Origin: a virus
IMG/VR virus record: IMGVR_UViG_3300030389_001516
Location: 1 to 33,110 of that record
Strand: one strand, 5' to 3'
Length of the DNA: 33,110 nucleotides
Part shown: positions 1-7,410 of the stretch, piece after piece
Numbering within the stretch: the stretch's first letter is position 1
Layout of the letters: every line of letters starts with the position of its first letter
Program-made: the position numbers and the translations under genes
The notes under the pieces: generated by a model
What the model saw: only the letters and a program-made list of their open reading frames with translations
What the model was told of the DNA's origin: nothing
Databases searched by the model: none

Positions 1-631
1 TCTCATTTGCAACCAATACTGTCTTAACTTCAGCTTTAAACTTATCGTCAGTCTTTAACTCTTGATGTTCATCCATAAAGTTATTTAACTTTTGTCTGGC
101 TTGTGCCTTTTGTTGCTCTTGATACATTGGTTCAAGAACAGACTGTAATCTTTTAGCTACTGCTTTTTCGACGTACTTTTTAAAAGATGTTTCATCAAAC
201 GGATCAAACTCTTCACCTGCTTCATCAGCAAGAGACTGTAAGTTTTTATAAGCATCAGACTCGTATAGATTTTTTTGAAGAGCCAACGCTTTTTCATGTT
301 GTTCTTTAGCTTCCTTGCGTTGTTTACTAAGCTCTTGAGTTTTCTGTGTATAGTTTTTACGCAGCGATTGCATAGCCCTTTTAACTTCGTCAGGTTGATT
401 TTTATAAATAGAATCCCATGACTCGCCATCGCGCAGACTTTCTTCTTCAACCACTTCACCATTTTGTTTAGCCTCATGCTTTTGCAGTATCGCTTCAATA
501 CGATCTTCTGGAGTATCAGGTGTGGGTTGAGGCTCACCAACAGCTTCTGGAGCCGTTGCCACCGCGTCTTCTGAAGTTGTTGGGGCCTCGTTTGTATCAC
601 CTGCCGTCACAGGGGCTGTTTCTTCTACCAT
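1..631 (-). CDS. Scaffolding (capsid assembly) protein, N-terminal part; gene crosses the contig join
   Basis: The frame opening at the ATG at 629-631 has no stop down to base 1 and continues in the same frame in the copy at the other end (32814-33110), giving a 282-residue protein. The N-terminus is acidic and Pro/Thr/Glu-rich; the middle (about residues 75-165) is charged and helical with many Lys, Gln and Glu, likely coiled coil. Such a protein immediately upstream of the major capsid gene is the usual scaffold, which shapes the procapsid and then leaves. The start has an AAGGAG site six bases upstream and its ATG shares one base with the TGA of the preceding gene (TGATG). A 147-codon frame at 157-600 on the same strand is out of register and is a shadow. 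Function rests on composition and position. Confidence 0.8.
   Translation of the reverse strand, partial: MVEETAPVTAGDTNEAPTTSEDAVATAPEAVGEPQPTPDTPEDRIEAILQKHEAKQNGEVVEEESLRDGESWDSIYKNQPDEVKRAMQSLRKNYTQKTQELSKQRKEAKEQHEKALALQKNLYESDAYKNLQSLADEAGEEFDPFDETSFKKYVEKAVAKRLQSVLEPMYQEQQKAQARQKLNNFMDEHQELKTDDKFKAEVKTVLVANE
3..79. repeat. Terminal direct overlap, left copy
   Basis: These 77 bases are identical to 33034-33110 (offset 33,031). Base 2 is C here and T at the matching position 33033. Because the scaffold frame runs through the overlap, it marks a circular or circularly permuted assembly rather than a non-coding terminal repeat; a short true terminal repeat is not excluded. Confidence 0.9.
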
Positions 632-1116
632 CACATTCTCCTTAAAAATAACTCTTCATCAGTTTCAACAGGGCCTTCTGGTGTTTCTTCCATAGTTGCT
701 TCTTCAGCAACAGGCTCTTCTTGTTCTTGTCCCATTTGATTAGTAATAAAATCAAGTAAAGATTCATTTTCTGCAAGTTGCGATACTTGTCCAGCAAGCA
801 TAGCAAGATCACGATCTGACTCTACAGCAGACAAATCAAACGGTGTTTCTATTCCAGCTTGGCTTGCTACATCAGCTATACCAGTAAGAACATCTACAAA
901 CTCAGGCGGGAATACGGTTATATCTTCGCTAAATGTAGGATATAAAGGCATACCCATCTTAGGTAAAAGCTTATTAACTTCATCAACTAAACGGTTTAAA
1001 GCTTGTGCGCCAAACTGTCCTCTTGGTGCCATGTCCATCATATCATCGACGGCCATCATTTCTTTTTGCGCTGCAACATCATCAATGTCAGCTTGAATAT
1101 CTTGGGGTATAGACAT
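631..1116 (-). CDS. Acidic hypothetical protein of the head gene cluster
   Basis: A 161-residue protein I do not recognise. It is acidic, Met/Gln/Glu-rich and ends in a low-complexity Glu/Thr/Pro tail, so part of it is probably disordered. The start has an AGGAG site six bases upstream and overlaps the preceding TAA by one base; its own TGA overlaps the scaffold ATG. Translational coupling between portal-side genes and the scaffold suggests a head assembly role, perhaps a scaffold partner. The first residues (MSIPQDIQAD) resemble those encoded at the 5' end of the first late gene (MYIPEDIMAD). No enzyme motif is visible. Confidence 0.6.
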   Translation of the reverse strand: MSIPQDIQADIDDVAAQKEMMAVDDMMDMAPRGQFGAQALNRLVDEVNKLLPKMGMPLYPTFSEDITVFPPEFVDVLTGIADVASQAGIETPFDLSAVESDRDLAMLAGQVSQLAENESLLDFITNQMGQEQEEPVAEEATMEETPEGPVETDEELFLRRM

Positions 1117-1514
1117 TATATCTCCTGAGTCGCAAACGTATTGTCGATTGCTTTGGTTGTATCATTGTGTTTAGCCAGTTCCGATTGAAACTTAACCACA
1201 TCTTTTTCATGTTGTTTGTGAGTAGTGTATGATTCGTGTTGCGCTTCGTCAATCTCTTGTTGAGATACAGGTCTAATGTTGCGCTCTTTCATAATCTTAT
1301 CACGATGCACGTTAGATTTTACATATGTACCAAGACCACGATCAAAATAACCATGAGAATCGCCCCACCTGCTGGGAGTATTAGCCCATAATGTTACGCA
1401 TCTCTTCATAACACCGCTACATTGCTCGCAATTAACTATATCTTCTGCATCAAAAGACATATAATGTTCTTCTGTTATGTTGCATTTGTGGCATTTATAG
1501 TCGTATATAGGCAT
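1116..1514 (-). CDS. FmdB-type zinc-ribbon protein
   Basis: This 132-residue protein begins MPIYDYKC and carries two CxxC pairs (C8/C11 and C29/C32), the layout of the FmdB-type zinc ribbon common in bacteria and phages, with a charged helical C-terminal extension rich in His, Lys and Gln. The ribbon most likely binds one zinc ion. FmdB proteins are often listed as regulators, but the biochemical role is not settled; inside a head gene cluster it could be a small virion or assembly factor. It lies one base after the preceding gene's stop and overlaps the next start by one base. Confidence 0.75.
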   Translation of the reverse strand: MPIYDYKCHKCNITEEHYMSFDAEDIVNCEQCSGVMKRCVTLWANTPSRWGDSHGYFDRGLGTYVKSNVHRDKIMKERNIRPVSQQEIDEAQHESYTTHKQHEKDVVKFQSELAKHNDTTKAIDNTFATQEI

Positions 1515-1515
1515 A

Positions 1516-2097
1516 CTATTCTTCTAATAACAGTGTGTATGTAAAGGTTTCGGCTTTTAACATTTTTTCTTGCATTTTACACAAGTCTATAAACTCATTA
1601 AAGTCTTCAGTAATAGCAAATACTTGGCAACCTGCGCTCCATTTATTTACTTCATTAGAATGTTTACCAGCTTTGTGGATATTAATACCATATAGTCCTT
1701 CATGTATGTTATCAGGCTCCATGTCATGGATAGAATCTTTGTCATTGTCCCTAAATACCTGCACTGGCTTGCGTTGACATAAAGCAGTATAGACTCCTCT
1801 GTGTTTTGCCAGCTTCCATGCGCCTCTATATTGCTTGTTATGCACTAATATAGCCGTACCCTCTACTCGCATAGGAAAATGCAGCCAATAAATCCCTGGA
1901 TCGGTGGTAATAGCGTAGCGTTTTTCTTGCCATAACCCCCATTTTTTGTAGATAACCACTAATGTATCATCAAACTTGTTGGCGGTTCCCAGGTATTTGC
2001 GTACACCTATAATATTCAGGTTGTAGTCTCCGTTTTCAAAGACAGCAAACCCCATTTCTTCTAATTTATCTAACAGTTTTGGGCGTGGATTAAGCAT
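1516..2097 (-). CDS. Putative cell-wall enzyme with YkuD-like His...Ser-x-Gly-Cys motif
   Basis: A 193-residue protein with His141 (GINIHKAG) followed after twelve residues by SAGCQVF (Ser154-Cys157). This spacing and order resemble the catalytic His/Cys motif of L,D-transpeptidase (YkuD-like) folds, although the second His of the classical SHGC motif is Ala here. Similar proteins occur in phages and bacteria with uncertain annotation. It could cleave or modify peptidoglycan during lysis or entry; no other lysozyme, amidase or endopeptidase is recognisable in the genome, so it is the best endolysin candidate. It overlaps the portal gene by 8 bp, an unusual place for a lysis gene. There is no signal peptide. 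Enzyme class is inference. Confidence 0.5.
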   Translation of the reverse strand: MLNPRPKLLDKLEEMGFAVFENGDYNLNIIGVRKYLGTANKFDDTLVVIYKKWGLWQEKRYAITTDPGIYWLHFPMRVEGTAILVHNKQYRGAWKLAKHRGVYTALCQRKPVQVFRDNDKDSIHDMEPDNIHEGLYGINIHKAGKHSNEVNKWSAGCQVFAITEDFNEFIDLCKMQEKMLKAETFTYTLLLEE

Positions 2098-3778
2098 TTG
2101 GTAAGAACATGGCTATATCTTCTGGGCTGGGTTGTTGTCCAGGGGCAAGACCAGATGATTGTTGAACACCCGCTTCTGCTGTTGTAGTTGCTGCGGGATC
2201 TGGAGACTGTGGTGCTGATGCAAGATGATCTAAAAAGGAGTGTGGCAAGTCAAGGTAGCGCACTAATTCTTCTAATACCTTGTCTTGAGGCACACCCATA
2301 TTAATTAATGTAGGCAATGCAGCCATAAACTCTTGTTTTTTAATAGCTTCTGAAACAGGAGTAGCACCAGAATCTTGTGCATAAAAGGTAAAGTCACCAT
2401 CTAAATCTTTGAATCCAACTATAGTAGGCATTCCGTTTAATACCATCATGTCGCCTTCATCTTTAAGATACAATTTAAGCATTGAACAATAAATGTTAGC
2501 GGTCATTTCTATAGCAGCGTCACGTTCTCTGGCCAGTCTACCTACTTCAGAAGAAGAATATGCAGCCAATGCAGTTATTTCTGTGGCTGTGGCTCTGGTT
2601 GATTCGCCTCTTGTAAATGGTGCGAGTACAGATCCGCGTTCAAAATCTGTCTGTACTTGTTGGACGTAAGCTTGCAGTTCATTTGGTACTGGTGTGTGCG
2701 GTACTGATATAATTGAACCTGACAACTGTTGTCCAGGGGATAGTTCAACTTCTATAAACTCGCCATCAACACCTTGCGAAAGCTTAGCCATGCACTCAGC
2801 ATCAAAAACGCCAGACTCTACAATCCATTGCCGCGCAGCGCGTCTTACCATTGATGCTTGATATGACCGAATAATATTATGTTCTTGAACCTGATCGTAT
2901 ACTCTTCTTAAACTCGAATATCCTCGCATCGGGACATCCGGTTGGCGGCTGTAATAGAGAGGTACAATAGGAACAAGGGGATAGCCCGCACTATCCTTAA
3001 AGGGTATTTGGTCATATTTCTTTTCTTTAATCTCACCGTCTGGTCCTTCTGGTAGCATAATGCCATCAGCTACAAACTTTTCGCCATTCTTATAGTCTGG
3101 ACTCCAGACAAGAAAGCGGTCATGCTCTATATCATAAAACTCTACAATCTCAACGTATTGAAAGTTAGGATCTTCTGGTGGTTTTTCTTCGTTATAGCCA
3201 AGGTTTACTGTTTCAGCGTCTTGATCTAAGTATCTAACCAATGGGTGTGGGCTAAACTTCTTATTGCCGTAACGACTCTTTGCTTCTTTTTCAGTTAAAT
3301 AATAACGATGGCCTACAAATCTTTGGCTGCTCCAAGACTGCGCATCAGTATCAACCAATACATCCCAAGGAGCAACCGCAGATACCGACACACGCTTGTA
3401 TGGATCAGGGTGATCATTTGGCACCAGCTTTAAAAATGAACAAGGATTTATTAATCCTAATCTGGTGGCATCCTCTAATTGATTTCTTATATGCCCTAAG
3501 AACTCGTTGACAATGGCCTGTACCTTTTCTGGGTCGCCATCGCCTCTAATGTCGCCCTTAACAACAACAGCAGGTGAGCGAGCAAACAAGGAAGCAACAT
3601 AGCCTTCAATAAATTCATATGCTCTACTAGTCTCTATAAGTATTTGATCAGGTGTATGCGATTTATCCCAATATCTACACATGTAGGCAGCTCGCATTTG
3701 TCTTAGTTCAGATCGCAAATCATCCCAATACTTTTTGTGATCTTCATAATAGAGTTCTACAACTTTTGGCGTTATCAT
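2090..3778 (-). CDS. Portal protein
   Basis: A 562-residue protein directly after the large terminase with a 4-bp ATGA overlap. Length, position and sequence style fit podovirus portal proteins: a helical N-terminus with conserved aromatic residues, a central mixed domain, a long helical segment around residues 380-440 (ATEITALAAYSSSEVG region) and a Pro/Gln/Ala-rich tail. The portal forms the dodecameric ring at one capsid vertex through which DNA enters and leaves, and it docks the terminase and the adaptor. The C-terminal 40 residues are low complexity, as in many portals. I am confident of the role but not of the closest subfamily. Confidence 0.88.
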   Translation of the reverse strand: MITPKVVELYYEDHKKYWDDLRSELRQMRAAYMCRYWDKSHTPDQILIETSRAYEFIEGYVASLFARSPAVVVKGDIRGDGDPEKVQAIVNEFLGHIRNQLEDATRLGLINPCSFLKLVPNDHPDPYKRVSVSAVAPWDVLVDTDAQSWSSQRFVGHRYYLTEKEAKSRYGNKKFSPHPLVRYLDQDAETVNLGYNEEKPPEDPNFQYVEIVEFYDIEHDRFLVWSPDYKNGEKFVADGIMLPEGPDGEIKEKKYDQIPFKDSAGYPLVPIVPLYYSRQPDVPMRGYSSLRRVYDQVQEHNIIRSYQASMVRRAARQWIVESGVFDAECMAKLSQGVDGEFIEVELSPGQQLSGSIISVPHTPVPNELQAYVQQVQTDFERGSVLAPFTRGESTRATATEITALAAYSSSEVGRLARERDAAIEMTANIYCSMLKLYLKDEGDMMVLNGMPTIVGFKDLDGDFTFYAQDSGATPVSEAIKKQEFMAALPTLINMGVPQDKVLEELVRYLDLPHSFLDHLASAPQSPDPAATTTAEAGVQQSSGLAPGQQPSPEDIAMFLPNA

Positions 3779-5304
3779 CGGTTAACCTTCCAGGGAATAG
3801 GCATATCTCTCAGTTTATTAGCCCGTTGTTCAGAGATTAGCATATCCATATGATTCCGTCTTGCATTAGTTAACAATCTTCTGGGTATATCCCGAAGGCA
3901 TCTATAGGCTAAAGCCATCGACATTGCCATATCATCGTGCATACCTCTTGGTGCCTCTGGTGTTACGCGCAACACAACTAACGCTCTTAGTTCAGCTAAT
4001 ACCTGCATATCTAAACAAGTAATCATACCTGCGTTAACATATTCTCGTAATGTTTCAAATGCATCAAGTTTAGATTTAACAGATGTAACCCAATCCATAC
4101 CTTTGTGAGATAGCCACAAGTTTTTATATCCAAGATGGCGCAAGCGATACAATACAACGTGTCCATGGTTATTAGACTCACACAACACTTTGGCATCATT
4201 GTAATTTTGTGCCACTCTTAATACCACATCACTAAAGTCAGTAGGACTAATTGTATTGCTGCGATAATGATACACTGGTTGATTTGTAGACATTGACACT
4301 ACGGTTATAGCCGAGTAGTCAGATCCTACACCAGCAGCAACATCAACACCAATAGAATAACGATCATGCTCTAATGGCTCCTCATATATGCGTTCAGTAT
4401 CCGTAAAAGGAATAGCTTCTATCTTTAACAAATCATCAGGATTAAAATACGTCGATGAAGCAAAGAAAAAAGCATCGTCCATACATGCCGGGTATTCCCT
4501 TCTAAACTTTTCTATACCCAGTGTCGCTATCTGCTGTCTTCTCCAATACAACTGCTCATTATCTAAACCATAACGCTCTACTAAAGCTTTCTCTTGGTCT
4601 GTTTGTCTAAACTTTTTAGGTGCTGGCAATCTATACTTTTCATGCTCCCACCACCAAAATGTTACAAGTTCCCATCCATTCTCAGGACAGCCTTGCACCA
4701 AACGATGAAAGGCATCACCAGCCTTATTAGACGTAGACTCTATAATAATTTGACCGTTACCAACAGTAGCTGTAACCTGCGCTAACAACTCCTCTGGATC
4801 ATCATAGAAAGCAAACTCAGACAAATGCGCTGCTGTCAAAGTAAAAGATCGAGTACCACCCTTAGATCCGGCAGTATAAGAACACAAAGAAGCCTGTGTA
4901 TCTTGAAACTCCAATGTAGTTGTATTGTTTAGCGATAACTCACGATGCAACAACTTAGGCATCGAGTTTAATAGAGTATTATCCATGCGCCTAAGATGCT
5001 TAGCAGAACGATCATGAAAGCTAATAACACCAAACTTTAACGGATCAGCAGTCTTGTATACCTGCCACAAAGCATAAGCCCTAATCAATGTAGAAACACC
5101 AATCTGACGTGGCTTCAATACAATCACACGCTTACGGCCTATTAGCTTCTTTAACAACCGTAGCTGCTCTAAATTAGGGTCAAACCGTACACGCTTACTG
5201 CTCGCTTTATCCGGTATATGCAACAGCTTTATAAACTTCTCTGGATCTTCCAGTATAGCTTTAAGCTCATCTTTTAAGTCTTGGGGTAAATCCTCAATTC
5301 TCAT
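3775..5304 (-). CDS. terL: Terminase large subunit (packaging ATPase/nuclease)
   Basis: A 509-residue protein with the two domains expected. The N-terminal ATPase has a Walker-A-like motif LKPRQIGVST (63-72), a Walker-B-like segment ending at Glu163 (AAHLSEFAFYDD) and a coupling motif IIESTSN near 188-194. The C-terminal RNase-H-like nuclease has Asp321 (GVDVAAG), Asp329 (SDYSA), Glu376 and the Asp457/Asp458 pair (MHDDMAM). It translocates DNA into the procapsid and cuts concatemers. It overlaps its upstream neighbour and the portal by 4 bp each. The small-subunit candidate is not adjacent but at 12908-13402. Confidence 0.95.
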   Translation of the reverse strand: MRIEDLPQDLKDELKAILEDPEKFIKLLHIPDKASSKRVRFDPNLEQLRLLKKLIGRKRVIVLKPRQIGVSTLIRAYALWQVYKTADPLKFGVISFHDRSAKHLRRMDNTLLNSMPKLLHRELSLNNTTTLEFQDTQASLCSYTAGSKGGTRSFTLTAAHLSEFAFYDDPEELLAQVTATVGNGQIIIESTSNKAGDAFHRLVQGCPENGWELVTFWWWEHEKYRLPAPKKFRQTDQEKALVERYGLDNEQLYWRRQQIATLGIEKFRREYPACMDDAFFFASSTYFNPDDLLKIEAIPFTDTERIYEEPLEHDRYSIGVDVAAGVGSDYSAITVVSMSTNQPVYHYRSNTISPTDFSDVVLRVAQNYNDAKVLCESNNHGHVVLYRLRHLGYKNLWLSHKGMDWVTSVKSKLDAFETLREYVNAGMITCLDMQVLAELRALVVLRVTPEAPRGMHDDMAMSMALAYRCLRDIPRRLLTNARRNHMDMLISEQRANKLRDMPIPWKVNR

Positions 5305-5738
5305 AATTCATCATATTCAGCATCCAATTGTTCCATCAATAATTCAAACTCTTCATCTGTTAAGTCACCAGAAGCATACATTTTTTCAACCATATCAGCT
5401 TTTAAATTAACAGCTTCAAGTTGTTTATTAACAGCGGCTTTAGGAGGTGATGGTGTAAATTGCCTGCCCTTTCTAAGGTTCTTTAAAAACTCATTACGCA
5501 CCCTGCGATACTCTACTGGGTCAAAATTATCATCACTATTTGATGAAACTTTTCTGCGCTTTAAAGTCTTTTCAATTGGAATATTTAATAATTCCATAGC
5601 CTCTATTTTTTTGTATTCTGGAACATCAAGTTTTTTGTAAACAGCATCCATCCTTTGCTTGTTTATTTTTTTCTTTAAATTATTTTTTAGGTCAGAACCA
5701 GTAACTACACTTCGCAACATTTCATAATCATCAGCCAT
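5301..5738 (-). CDS. Hypothetical protein, first gene of the late unit
   Basis: A 145-residue charged, mostly helical protein ending in an acidic stretch. I do not recognise it. It overlaps the large terminase by 4 bp, where a small terminase subunit often sits, but no helix-turn-helix is visible. Two starts are possible. The one chosen (ATG at 5738) has a GGAGG six bases upstream; an in-frame ATG at 5759 has no visible ribosome site but would add MYIPEDI, similar to the start of the 161-residue protein at 631-1116. A packaging or head role is inferred only from position. Confidence 0.65.
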   Translation of the reverse strand: MADDYEMLRSVVTGSDLKNNLKKKINKQRMDAVYKKLDVPEYKKIEAMELLNIPIEKTLKRRKVSSNSDDNFDPVEYRRVRNEFLKNLRKGRQFTPSPPKAAVNKQLEAVNLKADMVEKMYASGDLTDEEFELLMEQLDAEYDEL

Positions 5739-5938
5739 TATATCCTCCGGTATATACATACTATAGCGTGTTGTGAGGGGTAAGAAAAATTAGGGCGTAT
5801 TTTTTGAGGGGTCACCTCTGGGGAGGTGTTAGCGGGCCTTGGGGGGGGCCTATGTGTATGGGATATGAATATTCCTATATACCCTAAAATATCCCTATTT
5901 TGATATATATGATGATTAAAATATATGGTATCCCTATA

Positions 5939-5967
5939 ACTTTATTTAAAAGACTCCACTTTTTCAA
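5939..5967 (-). promoter_or_regulatory. Candidate leftward (late) promoter
   Basis: On the minus strand TTGAAA (5967-5962) and TAAAGT (5944-5939) are separated by 17 bp, giving 4 of 6 matches to the sigma70 -10 box. Transcription would begin near 5932 and enter the late genes after about 190 bases of leader. Other AT-rich hexamers nearby could serve instead, so the exact placement is uncertain. Confidence 0.4.
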
Positions 5968-6010
5968 AATTACATACCATTGTCGACGAGATATCGCAGC
6001 TCTACTCTCT

Positions 6011-6027
6011 ACCATTGTTTGAATGGT
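6011..6027. promoter_or_regulatory. Palindromic operator-like site
   Basis: Perfect 6-bp arms ACCATT and AATGGT around GTTTG. The left half with its flank (ACCATTGT) recurs 35 bp away at 5976-5983, on the upstream side of the candidate leftward promoter. It could be a binding site for a phage regulator; no protein can be assigned. Confidence 0.35.
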
Positions 6028-6118
6028 GAGGTGTCGATTATATTTTATTCCTTATGTCATAAAATATATTTAATTAATCACAACAATATACAACAATAAG
6101 ATAATTATTTTCATTTAT

Positions 6119-6132
6119 TTGTAGACAATGAC
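6119..6132 (+). promoter_or_regulatory. Control box copy 1 (TTGTAGACAATGAC)
   Basis: A 14-bp box identical to that at 6163-6176. It ends one base before the -35 hexamer of the rightward promoter. Its left part, TTGT-AG-ACAA, is a short palindrome, as expected of a dimeric repressor or activator site. The two starts are 44 bp apart, about four helical turns. Confidence 0.55.
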
Positions 6133-6161
6133 TTGACGATATATTTAAAACATGCGATATT
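6133..6161 (+). promoter_or_regulatory. Rightward early promoter, sigma70 type
   Basis: TTGACG at 6133-6138, a 17-bp AT-rich spacer and GATATT at 6156-6161, placing the start near 6168, about 20 bases before the first early ATG at 6188. It is the best host-type promoter in the window and reads into the early block. The flanking identical boxes suggest it is regulated. Confidence 0.7.
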
Positions 6162-6162
6162 A

Positions 6163-6176
6163 TTGTAGACAATGAC
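6163..6176 (+). promoter_or_regulatory. Control box copy 2 (TTGTAGACAATGAC), over the transcription start
   Basis: Second identical copy of the 14-bp box, lying just after the -10 hexamer and covering the expected start point. A protein bound here would block initiation or escape. It is followed by an AAGGGG ribosome site for the first early gene. Confidence 0.55.
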
Positions 6177-6187
6177 AAGGGGATAAA

Positions 6188-6370
6188 ATGATTACACTTT
6201 TGAAAAAAGCCTGGTCTTTAAATTGGGAACTAATATTACATAGCGTCGCACTATTCTATGTTCTCGCTGGCATCATCTTTGTCTTATATACATACGAGAT
6301 GGAAGTTGCTCGAACTATGAAAAGAGCTGCGGAAAGACAACACACAACACAACACAACATACAACAATAG
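6188..6370 (+). CDS. Small membrane protein, first early gene
   Basis: A 60-residue protein with one clear hydrophobic span (about residues 15-37, from LILHSVALF to FVLYTY), a basic N-terminus and a polar C-terminal tail. The last residues (HTTQHNIQQ) are encoded by the CAACA-type repeat tract that recurs before other early genes, so the tail may be there mainly because of that tract. The start is preceded by AAGGGG seven bases upstream. First early genes of phages are often host-takeover factors; no specific function can be given. Confidence 0.65.
   Translation: MITLLKKAWSLNWELILHSVALFYVLAGIIFVLYTYEMEVARTMKRAAERQHTTQHNIQQ
6336..6369 (+). repeat. CAACA-rich leader tract 1
   Basis: ACAACAC units repeat here just before the ribosome site of the gene at 6380. 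Related tracts lie at 6531-6560, 7171-7197, 7374-7394, 9636-9648 and 12015-12027. They contain no G in their core and should be unstructured RNA. Confidence 0.6.
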
Positions 6371-6379
6371 GAACGTAAA

Positions 6380-6532
6380 ATGAGTCGTTTAAATAAAATC
6401 GATTTACGAGACAGGATTTTACTTTATTCAATAGGTATTCTTCTTTTATGCATGCTTTATGGAATACATTATCTTGATAATAAATCACATTTAATGATGT
6501 GCATTTATTTAAAACATGTGCCTAATTGCTAA
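6380..6532 (+). CDS. Small membrane protein
   Basis: A 50-residue protein (start MSRLNKIDLR) with a hydrophobic span at about residues 13-32 (ILLYSIGILLLCMLYGIHYL) and a short Cys/His-containing tail ending HVPNC. An AGGAA site lies seven bases before the ATG, and the upstream CAACA tract separates it from the previous gene. It is shorter than usual gene-calling cut-offs. The adjacent gene is also a small single-span membrane protein, so the pair may act together at the host inner membrane. Function unknown. Confidence 0.6.
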   Translation: MSRLNKIDLRDRILLYSIGILLLCMLYGIHYLDNKSHLMMCIYLKHVPNC

Positions 6533-6560
6533 CACCACAACACAACACAACACAACAAAA
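6531..6560 (+). repeat. CAACA-rich leader tract 2
   Basis: CACCACAACACAACACAACA directly before an AGGAA ribosome site. Its CCACAACACAA portion is exactly complementary to the TTGTGTTGTGG arm of the hairpin at 11982-12030. Confidence 0.6.
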
Positions 6561-6570
6561 GGAAAATAAA

Positions 6571-6960
6571 ATGTTTAAACAATCAAAAGACATAAGAGAA
6601 CATATTAGGTCAGCTTTAACGCATGACTATTCCACAAAAGAATCACTTGAAGATCTTGTACAAAAATATGGTGATGCTCATATCGGATTACACCAAGAGC
6701 TTTTTAATATGGACTATTATATCATAGGCTATTTTAATGCAGAACAATGGTTAAAGGGTTCGACGTTTGAGGCAATGGCATTAATAAAAGACTATGAAGA
6801 GTCTAACTTTGGCGAACTGACAACGGACATATCATGCCCAGAAAAGGTCGCTAACATGACAGCATATATATTAGGGGAGCAATGTATACATGATGAGTTT
6901 TATCATGAGATAAACGACATCCTGGAAGGCGAAGAAGAAAGCGAAGAGGCAACAGCATGA
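6571..6960 (+). CDS. Hypothetical early protein, acidic
   Basis: A 129-residue soluble, acidic, helical protein, ending in a Glu-rich tail. I do not recognise it. The ATG at 6571 is chosen because an AGGAA site stands six to seven bases before it; an upstream in-frame start at 6526 would translate the CAACA leader tract and is unlikely. It contains two well-spaced Cys and several Tyr/Trp in a DYYIIGYF-type core, so it probably folds. It overlaps the next gene by 4 bp (ATGA). Confidence 0.65.
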   Translation: MFKQSKDIREHIRSALTHDYSTKESLEDLVQKYGDAHIGLHQELFNMDYYIIGYFNAEQWLKGSTFEAMALIKDYEESNFGELTTDISCPEKVANMTAYILGEQCIHDEFYHEINDILEGEEESEEATA

Positions 6961-7226
6961 AAGACCAAAGGATTAACATGTCTGAGCTTCAATCACTGGT
7001 TGACTATCTGAACAAGGAAACAGATAATAGGTATGGTTTTTCTGTAGCCTATCGGAAAGGAGGCGTAACACTACAGAGAAACGGAATAGATGAATCAAAA
7101 AAAATGACCAAGCAAAAACTATTCGACTTCATTCATGGGATGTTGTCGGGAATATGGCTTATTCAAGAGAACACACACACAACACAAGGACAACACAATG
7201 ACAGAAAGAGAACAGAGAACGCTTGA
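6957..7226 (+). CDS. Hypothetical early protein
   Basis: An 89-residue protein that starts at an ATGA overlap with the preceding stop. Residues 5-75 look like a small alpha/beta domain with a YGFSVAYRKGGVTLQ strand pair, followed by a Gln/Asn/Thr tail translated from a CAACA tract. Its last 29 bases overlap the next gene, which begins at 7198. No family recognised; a small early modulator of host functions is a reasonable guess from position only. Confidence 0.55.
   Translation: MKDQRINMSELQSLVDYLNKETDNRYGFSVAYRKGGVTLQRNGIDESKKMTKQKLFDFIHGMLSGIWLIQENTHTTQGQHNDRKRTENA
7171..7197 (+). repeat. CAACA-rich leader tract 3
   Basis: ACACACACACAACACAAGGACAAC-type tract containing an AAGGA ribosome site and running up to the ATG at 7198. 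Unlike the other tracts it lies inside the coding end of the previous gene. Confidence 0.5.
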
Positions 7227-7410
7227 GACTCTGACCATTGAGATAGAAACTATTGAAGGCTTTCTATTAAGCATTGAAAAAGACAAGCAAAGGACAACAA
7301 GAAAGCAATACCGAAAAGAGAAACGCTTTTTTCAAAATGAATTGTACATAGCAATGAATCGATTCAAACAACTAACACACAACATCATAACAAAGGACAT
7401 GAACAAATGA
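7198..7410 (+). CDS. Small helical early protein
   Basis: A 70-residue, strongly charged, helical protein (start MTEREQRTLETL) with a probable coiled coil across residues 3-60, rich in Lys, Arg, Glu and Gln. The ATG at 7198 is preferred over an upstream in-frame ATG at 7135 because of the AAGGA site eight bases upstream. Its stop overlaps the next start by 4 bp. Function unknown. Confidence 0.55.
   Translation: MTEREQRTLETLTIEIETIEGFLLSIEKDKQRTTRKQYRKEKRFFQNELYIAMNRFKQLTHNIITKDMNK

Larger units (their letters stand above)
5739..6187. promoter_or_regulatory. Divergent control region between late and early units
   Basis: No gene of 60 codons or more fits here. The left end holds GC-rich leader DNA: a 6-bp hairpin CACCTC-TGGG-GAGGTG at 5813-5828 and a run of eight G at 5841-5848. 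The middle and right are very AT-rich, with ATCCCTAT twice (5890-5897, 5930-5937), ACCATTGT twice (5976-5983, 6011-6018), a palindrome ACCATT-GTTTG-AATGGT at 6011-6027, and candidate promoters in both directions listed separately. It is the only long non-coding stretch and separates the two opposed transcription units. Confidence 0.75.

Noticed and set aside
157-600. 147-codon frame on the minus strand, Lys/Leu-rich
   Set aside because: Out of register with the scaffold frame, which is continuous from 631 through base 1 and across the join; composition is that of a frame shadow.
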